Shown piece by piece: positions 14,959 through 19,513 of a stretch of 19,513 nt of DNA; the first letter of the stretch is position 1; each line of letters opens with the position of its first letter. Under the pieces are notes generated by a model. It was not told the origin of the DNA, made no database searches, and saw only the letters and a list, made by a program, of their open reading frames with translations. Origin of the DNA: Micropepsaceae bacterium (lineage in GTDB: Bacteria > Pseudomonadota > Alphaproteobacteria > Micropepsales > Micropepsaceae); the NCBI GenBank assembly GCA_025450355.1, contig JANWHR010000135.1, positions 1 to 19,513 on the forward strand, read 5' to 3'. The position numbers and the translations under genes are program-made.

Positions 14959-15730
14959 TCCCGCCGGAAGGGTGGTCGCTGGCTTGTTTTCGCGGGATCA
15001 CACAGGAACGCCTGCACCACCCTGCGTCATCAGCCTGCGCGATATTCGCAAGTCTTATCGAATGGGCGAAAGCCAAATTTGCGCGCTTGCCGGCATCACG
15101 GTGGACATTTTTGCGGGCGAATTTGTTGCGGTCACCGGAGCGAGCGGAAGCGGCAAGTCCACGCTCCTGAATATCATCGGGTGCCTCGACCGTCCCAACT
15201 CGGGACGTTATTTGCTTGGCGGAATCGATCTGTCGCAGATTGGCCCGGCGAGTCTCGCGCAGATCCGAAATGACAAACTTGGTTTTGTCTTTCAGAACTT
15301 CAATCTGATCGCGCGTACGACCGCACTGGAGAACGTGGCATTGCCGGTGCTCTATTCCGATGCGACCAGGGCGGAAGCGACACAGCGTGCAAACGAAATG
15401 TTGTCCGCGATGGGAATTGCGGAATTCAGGCATCATTGGCCCGCGCAATTGTCCGGCGGTCAGCAGCAGCGAGTTGCGATTGCGCGGGCTTTGGTCAACC
15501 GGCCGGCAATCCTGTTGGCCGACGAACCGACAGGTAATCTCGACAGCGCGGCCGCGCGCGAAATTCTAAAAATCATGATGCGCCTGAATCGGGACGGGCT
15601 GACCATCCTGATGGTTACGCACGACCCGGAAATCGCCGCGCAGGCTGCGCGCGTGATCACGTTGAGCGACGGCAGAATCGCACGCGATTCTTCGGACAGA
15701 GCCGCGGCCGTGCAAACATGGGCAAGCTGA
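14945..15730 (+). CDS. ABC transporter ATPase, MacB/LolD-type
   Basis: This 261-residue ATPase has every motif intact: Walker A GASGSGKST (65-73), Q-loop Q117 in FVFQNFNLI, signature LSGGQQQR (169-176), Walker B ILLADEPTGNLD with D193 and E194, and switch H226 in THDPE. It belongs to the group that drives MacB/LolCDE/FtsX permeases and would power the permease at 12488-13705. The start is uncertain: ATG 14945 overlaps the adaptor gene by 14 bp but has no obvious ribosome site, and TTG 14984 lies 12 nt after GGAAGG. The first 25 or so residues before VISLRDIRKSY are not conserved in the family and do not help decide. It ends 43 bp before the convergent GT22-like gene. The gene order permease-adaptor-ATPase differs from the usual adaptor-first macAB. 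Confidence 0.93.
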   Translation: MHRPDPAGRVVAGLFSRDHTGTPAPPCVISLRDIRKSYRMGESQICALAGITVDIFAGEFVAVTGASGSGKSTLLNIIGCLDRPNSGRYLLGGIDLSQIGPASLAQIRNDKLGFVFQNFNLIARTTALENVALPVLYSDATRAEATQRANEMLSAMGIAEFRHHWPAQLSGGQQQRVAIARALVNRPAILLADEPTGNLDSAAAREILKIMMRLNRDGLTILMVTHDPEIAAQAARVITLSDGRIARDSSDRAAAVQTWAS

Positions 15731-15773
15731 TCGCGGCCCTGTCGTGCCGCCGGTCGGGTCCGCAGGCGCGGAA

Positions 15774-17390
15774 TTAGAGCAGCCGCCGGACCTGCGGGAC
15801 GATGCGTCCATCCGCGCCTTTCTGGCGCGGTTCACGCAACTTCGGCGGTGCAGCTTGATAGCCCGTTGGCGGCGAAATCTGCCCGAACACGGCAACGTCG
15901 TGATATCGCGCGATGATCCGAAAACCCGGAAATGCCGGATGCGCCCCCCCCACAATGATATGACTGGCGAGCCGGCGATAGTCATTCACGGGTTTACCGG
16001 ACAGATCTTTGGCGAAATAGAGGGGTACGTCGCGGTGCAAATAGTAAAACCCACCTGATTTCGACCACGATCCGGTCAGATCAATCACCGCCCTGACATC
16101 CTCGCGTTTCGACAGGTCCAGCACCGCCAGCAGATGGTCGTCGCGCGCAAACACATATCCGGAGGTCAGCACAAACAACGCGCAGCCAACGCCTATGGGA
16201 ATGGCGATCCACCGTGTCGGGAGGAACCAGCGCGCCACCATATCGGCCATCAATATCAGGAATAGCGGCACCATCAGAAAGATGAACCGGTATTCCTTAT
16301 GTGCGATCAGGGAATGAGGCAGCAGCACGCAGCCGATGAGGAGCAGGACCGGCCAGCATCGCCGCCAATTGATTCCGCCATAGAGCAGCGCGAGCGGTTG
16401 CAGTCCGAAGGAGAGAATGGTCAGTGGCACAAGATAGCCGAGCCACGGCACAAATTCAAATATCCGCGCCGGGTCGAATTCATTTCCGATGTTGTAAACA
16501 CCATTGAACAGCACGTAATTGTAATAGGAGATGAATGGTGTTCCCCAGAATACGTAATCAAGCGCGCCGGCGATGACCGGGAATACAAGAAACGCAAGGC
16601 CCATCCGGGAAAGCGACCCGCGCCCCCACGCAAAGGCCGCATAGGCCCCAACCGCCGCCGCCGCGAAGGCATATTGAGGGCGCAGGGATACGGCCGCACC
16701 AAGCAGAAGGCCGGTCAAAACCGGCCGGTTGCGCCGCCGACCGGTCGCAAAAGCGAAGGCCCCCATGACCGCGTAAGTCGCGAATACTTCGGGCGTCGCC
16801 GTGGTGGATTCGTGAAGCAGTTCATACCAAAACGCGGCCAAAATCGCGGACGCGCGGCCGGTGTTTTCGCCGAACAGATTCCGGCCAATGCTGTAGTTCG
16901 AGAAAACCACGGAAACCGAAAGAATTGCGGCGGCCGAGTTCATCGCCGGGATATAGACGGACGGCGTATCGAGACGCAGGAATCGCAGAAGCTCAAGAAT
17001 CGCCGCCAGCGAAAGTGGCAGTTCCCAGTTGCGGATACCGAACCGGTACTCCCAGGGGACGTAGCCATAGCCATAGACCAGGCGGTGGGCCTGCTCGAGA
17101 TACTGGAATATTTCGTCCGGGTGGCCGATTCGGGTGGACCAGAGCGCTGCGACAATGCGCAGGACCAAGGCGATGGCTGCGGCGGTGTACAGCCATTCGG
17201 AGGTAAATCGCTGGCGCCCGCCGCAAGGGCCGGCATCGGCAGTCGCGGACGGAAGCCAAACCTTGCCTGCAAATGCAGAGCGCAAGCGAAATCGGTCGCG
17301 CAGACTGTTTGCTGCCGTCTGGAAGAAAGTCACGGCGCCCGGCTGTGGGCCGCCTGCGGAAGCGGCGTGCAATTCATTCGGGCCGGTCAT
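15774..17390 (-). CDS. GT22 (Alg9/PIG-B-like) GT-C mannosyltransferase family membrane protein
   Basis: This is a polytopic membrane protein of 538 residues from ATG 17390; a TTG at 17456 would add 22 residues, and neither has a strong ribosome site. After a hydrophilic N-terminal stretch of about 65 residues comes TM1 (AAAIALVLRIVAALW), then the loop motif HPDEIFQYLEQAHRLVYG (H90, P91, D92, E93) and GYGYVPWEYRFGIRNWELP. This is the characteristic first-loop signature of GT22 enzymes, with the catalytic Asp/Glu. Near the end of the membrane region is HKEYRFIF (364-371), the family's HKExRF motif. GT22 proteins use polyprenyl-phosphate mannose (or a related sugar) as donor on the far side of the membrane. 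A bacterial acceptor cannot be predicted here. The gene is convergent with the ABC operon and divergent from the coiled-coil gene. Confidence 0.85.
   Translation of the reverse strand: MTGPNELHAASAGGPQPGAVTFFQTAANSLRDRFRLRSAFAGKVWLPSATADAGPCGGRQRFTSEWLYTAAAIALVLRIVAALWSTRIGHPDEIFQYLEQAHRLVYGYGYVPWEYRFGIRNWELPLSLAAILELLRFLRLDTPSVYIPAMNSAAAILSVSVVFSNYSIGRNLFGENTGRASAILAAFWYELLHESTTATPEVFATYAVMGAFAFATGRRRNRPVLTGLLLGAAVSLRPQYAFAAAAVGAYAAFAWGRGSLSRMGLAFLVFPVIAGALDYVFWGTPFISYYNYVLFNGVYNIGNEFDPARIFEFVPWLGYLVPLTILSFGLQPLALLYGGINWRRCWPVLLLIGCVLLPHSLIAHKEYRFIFLMVPLFLILMADMVARWFLPTRWIAIPIGVGCALFVLTSGYVFARDDHLLAVLDLSKREDVRAVIDLTGSWSKSGGFYYLHRDVPLYFAKDLSGKPVNDYRRLASHIIVGGAHPAFPGFRIIARYHDVAVFGQISPPTGYQAAPPKLREPRQKGADGRIVPQVRRLL
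15812..15830. terminator. GC-rich hairpin that may end the ABC transcript
   Basis: CCGCGCC (15812-15818) and GGCGCGG (15824-15830) form a perfect 7-bp GC stem with loop TTTCT. It lies 82 nt after the ABC ATPase stop and inside the 3' end of the convergent GT22-like gene. No T-run follows on either strand, so intrinsic termination is doubtful. Confidence 0.2.
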
Positions 17391-17668
17391 GCGCGCATCT
17401 GCAACAATTTTCGACTTTGCCCCGTTTGCGACCGGCTGTCCGGCCGGGGACGCCAATTGCCATCATTTCACTTAAAACTTGCACTTTGGCTAATGGGCTT
17501 TCGCGATTCTGATGCGATCACACGCATTGTAATCAAATACGAATGGCAGCGGTAACCCGCTGAGAAAGCACGAAGGTTAAGATCGTGCGGGCGACATGCG
17601 CCTGTCGTCGCGAAAGCAGGTGAGCATTTGATCTTTGAGACAGGCGCGCCGCCGCCGGAATGCGCCAA
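17391..17668. other. divergent intergenic region between GT22-like and coiled-coil genes
   Basis: About 280 bp (about 210 if the TTG start at 17456 is used) with a locally lower GC content around 17460-17550. I see no convincing promoter pair, hairpin or small gene. In-frame stops at 17621 and 17636 bound the coiled-coil gene on its 5' side. Confidence 0.45.
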
Positions 17669-19513
17669 ATGAGAGTCGTAAAAAGCACAGTTCGGAAGCA
17701 ATCCGAGCGCACCACAGCTGCGCCACGGCCCGAAGCTGTACTCAACGCGATTCCACTGCGCCTTGCCCCGCTGATATGGCAGTTCCGGAACGATGGCCGG
17801 GTGTCCATCCGTATCGAGCGCCTGCCGCGCCACGCACGGCTTAGCCGTGGCCGAAACAATGGCGACAACTCATGGTCCCTGACTGAGGCGGACTGCACGG
17901 AGGTTTCCTATCTGTCACCGCCCGGGACGCCGGTGCCCCACAGCCTGCCGGTTCGAATTCTGGGCCTGGAAAGTGGTGATACTCTGGCTGTGCTCGAAGT
18001 TCCGCTGGGCGCCGGCGACGCTTTACCGGCTTCGGATCACAAGCGTCGCACACGGCGGAATTCCGGCTCCGACAACACCCAGGATATCGTAGTTCCGGAT
18101 ACGGAATATGAAACCGGGCACAGGCGGCAAACGGAGCGGCGGACGGCAGAGAGCGCTCCTGCCGAAGCAGACAACGCCGAAAACGAGGTTTCGCCGCGGC
18201 AGACCGGGCAAGCACTGGCCAGCGCAAGGTACCGGTCGAAAGCCGAAGAAGAATCCAGCGGCGGTTCCGCCGGCTCAGAGTGGGCAAAAGAAATCGCGAG
18301 CGCGGTCGAGGCGGCGCAGGTCCGGTGGAAGGCTGGCGAAGGCGAGCGATTTGCGGCCGCTCAGAAAACCTGGATTCTGGAGGCCGAGCGCGTCACCGCC
18401 CTTGCCCGCGCGGAGCTCGACCGGGCGCGTGACACGCGGCAACGGGAGATCGTGGCCGCATTGGCCGAAGCCGAGGCGGCCTGGAAATCCATTGAATCGG
18501 CACGTCTGGCCGCGGCGAAGCAGAATTGGGTCGAACAGTCGGCGAGGGCAACCGCCGCTTCCCGGGCGTCCGGCGCCGTGTCCCAGCCGGAGATCGCCGC
18601 CGCGATCGCCGAGGCGGAAAAGAACTGGAAAGCACAGGAAGCAAGCCGCCGGAAAGCCGCCGAGGTGCAATGGTCGCAGAAGCTGGCGGCGGCGGCTGAA
18701 AAAAGCAGAGCCGAAATGGAGTCGGCTCGCGACAAATGGCAGCAGCAAATGACGGCTGCACTGACGAAGGCGCAAGCGAAATGGAAATCGGAGGAGACGG
18801 AACGGTCTGCGGCCGCGGAAGGAGAGTGGTCGCGACAACAGTCGCGCAACGCAGCGGATGCGCGTAAGGAAGCCAAAAACGCCAACGGTGCGTGGCAGCA
18901 AAAGCTCGCCGATGCGCTCGCGCAGGCAGAGGCAAAATGGACATCGGAGGAGGTTGAACGTTTCGCAGCCGCCAAAGCCGAGTGGTCCGAACAGACGGCC
19001 CGCGCCCGCAAGAATGGCCGGAGTGAGACCGAAATCGCGCGATCCATGTGGCAGCAGGAATCGGCTGCGACACTGGCCCAGGCCGAAGCGAAGTGGAAAG
19101 CCGGGGAGGCAAAACGCTCCGCTGCCGCCGAAAAGCAATGGTTGGAGCAAACGGAGCGTGCCGCAGCGGACGCCCGCAAGGAAGCCAGAAATACCGATAG
19201 TGCGTGGCAGCAGAAGTTGGCCGGAGCTCTCGCCCAGGCCCAGGCAAAATGGAAAGCCGGCGAGGCCCAACGCTTCGCCACTGCCAAAGCTGAGTGGTCC
19301 GAACTGACAACTCGCGCCCTCAAGAATGGCCGAACAGAAATCGAAGTTGCACGTGCCGCCTGGCAGCAGGAATCCGCTGCCGCGCTCGCGCAAGCCGAAG
19401 CGCAGTGGCAGGCGGTCGAGGCGGATCGCTTCGCCGCCGCCAAAGAACGATGGGCCGGGGATGCCGCCCGCGTGATCGCGGATGCACGGACCGAATGGCA
19501 ACGTCAGGCCAAC
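17669..19513 (+). CDS. large Trp-periodic coiled-coil repeat protein with N-terminal GDNSWSL domain (3' end outside window)
   Basis: An uninterrupted frame runs from ATG 17669 (GGAA about 8 nt upstream; ATG 17660 is an alternative) off the right edge, giving 615 visible residues. There is no signal peptide or TM segment. Residues about 45-115 hold RLSRGRNNGDNSWSLTEAD, YLSPPG and LPVRILGLESGDTLAVLEV. This resembles a short domain I recall from large alphaproteobacterial repeat and adhesin-like proteins (LSxGxxNGDxSWxLT...). A charged, probably disordered linker (about 115-204) precedes a long Ala/Glu/Gln/Arg/Trp-rich helical region from residue 205 on, built of tandem 52-residue units with regularly spaced Trp. 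The lack of helix breakers and the strict periodicity indicate a long coiled coil. The function is unknown; a structural, scaffold or envelope-spanning role is possible. Correct reading frame is supported by the repeat periodicity across more than 1.2 kb. Confidence 0.85.
   Translation, partial: MRVVKSTVRKQSERTTAAPRPEAVLNAIPLRLAPLIWQFRNDGRVSIRIERLPRHARLSRGRNNGDNSWSLTEADCTEVSYLSPPGTPVPHSLPVRILGLESGDTLAVLEVPLGAGDALPASDHKRRTRRNSGSDNTQDIVVPDTEYETGHRRQTERRTAESAPAEADNAENEVSPRQTGQALASARYRSKAEEESSGGSAGSEWAKEIASAVEAAQVRWKAGEGERFAAAQKTWILEAERVTALARAELDRARDTRQREIVAALAEAEAAWKSIESARLAAAKQNWVEQSARATAASRASGAVSQPEIAAAIAEAEKNWKAQEASRRKAAEVQWSQKLAAAAEKSRAEMESARDKWQQQMTAALTKAQAKWKSEETERSAAAEGEWSRQQSRNAADARKEAKNANGAWQQKLADALAQAEAKWTSEEVERFAAAKAEWSEQTARARKNGRSETEIARSMWQQESAATLAQAEAKWKAGEAKRSAAAEKQWLEQTERAAADARKEARNTDSAWQQKLAGALAQAQAKWKAGEAQRFATAKAEWSELTTRALKNGRTEIEVARAAWQQESAAALAQAEAQWQAVEADRFAAAKERWAGDAARVIADARTEWQRQAN
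18281..19513 (+). repeat. tandem 156-bp (52-residue) coding repeats, eight units plus start of a ninth
   Basis: Units begin at the Trp codons at 18281, 18437, 18581, 18737, 18893, 19049, 19205 and 19361, with a ninth starting at 19496. Lengths are 52, 48, 52, 52, 52, 52, 52 and 45 residues. A regular unit has Trp at positions 1, 16 and 31 (spacing 15-15-22), a block like ALAQAEAKW, then W-K-x-x-E-x-x-R-x-A-A-A. Units from 18893 on alternate: heads WQQKLA/WQQESA and tails KNGRxE/ADARKEA. This indicates a 312-bp higher-order repeat. Confidence 0.9.

Noticed and set aside
16299..17555. Plus-strand 418-residue open frame opposite the GT22-like gene
   Set aside because: No domain or membrane pattern; the minus strand carries the HPDE and HKEYRF motifs and regular TM helices.
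18108..18752. Plus-strand 214-residue open frame in another register
   Set aside because: Arg/Pro/Lys-rich low-complexity translation out of frame with the periodic coiled-coil protein; a shadow.
18275..19501. Long minus-strand open frames (18275-19501, 18361-19443, 18393-19310) opposite the coiled-coil gene
   Set aside because: Three overlapping frames are open at once, which reflects the repetitive GC-rich codon use of the real plus-strand gene. Their translations are low-complexity and have no recognisable domain, while the plus-strand frame has precise 52-residue periodicity.
18281..19513. Possible CRISPR or satellite array because of regular spacing
   Set aside because: The 156-bp units are diverged, contiguous and coding, with no short identical repeats and unique spacers.

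Overview
The window looks like a piece of a GC-rich alphaproteobacterial chromosome, probably from the Rhizobiales/Rhodospirillales side. This is inferred from high GC, strong GAGGAG-type ribosome sites, a DUF2946-like gene heading an RND metal-efflux operon, and an N-terminal GDNSWSL-type domain that I associate with large alphaproteobacterial proteins. I see no tRNA, rRNA, insertion sequence, CRISPR array or phage gene.

Layout. (1) 3-446 (+): the 3' end of a membrane-associated c-type cytochrome gene, cut by the left edge. (2) 465-6761 (-): a compact four-gene operon read right to left. It encodes a small Cys/His-rich DUF2946-like protein, an outer-membrane-factor lipoprotein, a periplasmic adaptor lipoprotein and an HME-RND pump. 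The pump has the D-D-E triad of CzcA-type proteins in TM4 and lacks the Cu/Ag methionine triad of CusA, so a divalent cation (Co/Zn/Ni/Cd) is a better guess than copper or silver. (3) 6762-7200: a 439-bp divergent intergenic region with a possible promoter for the efflux operon. (4) 7201-9285 (+): a GT-C-like polytopic membrane protein with an extracytoplasmic beta-rich domain near its N-terminus. (5) 9572-15730 (+): five genes in one direction, encoding a GH15 glucoamylase/glucodextranase-like enzyme, a small exported two-cysteine protein of unknown function, and a split MacAB-type ABC system (FtsX/MacB-like permease, MacA-like adaptor, separate ATPase). (6) 15774-17390 (-): a GT22/Alg9-like GT-C mannosyltransferase-type protein, convergent with the ABC genes. 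(7) 17669-19513 (+): the start of a large coiled-coil protein gene that runs off the right edge.

How the genes may work together. The RND operon is a complete tripartite metal exporter plus an accessory exported protein. The middle of the window suggests glycan metabolism (GH15 and two lipid-linked-sugar GT-C enzymes) next to an ABC system that has no outer membrane factor of its own. The small exported protein between GH15 and the ABC permease could be its cargo or partner, but only gene order supports that.

The most unusual element is the right-edge protein. After its N-terminal domain it has eight tandem 45-52-residue units (156 bp each in the regular ones) with tryptophans spaced 15-15-22. 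The later units alternate in an A/B pattern, which implies recent duplication of a 312-bp block. Strong Ala/Glu/Arg codon bias there also opens long spurious frames on the opposite strand, which I reject.
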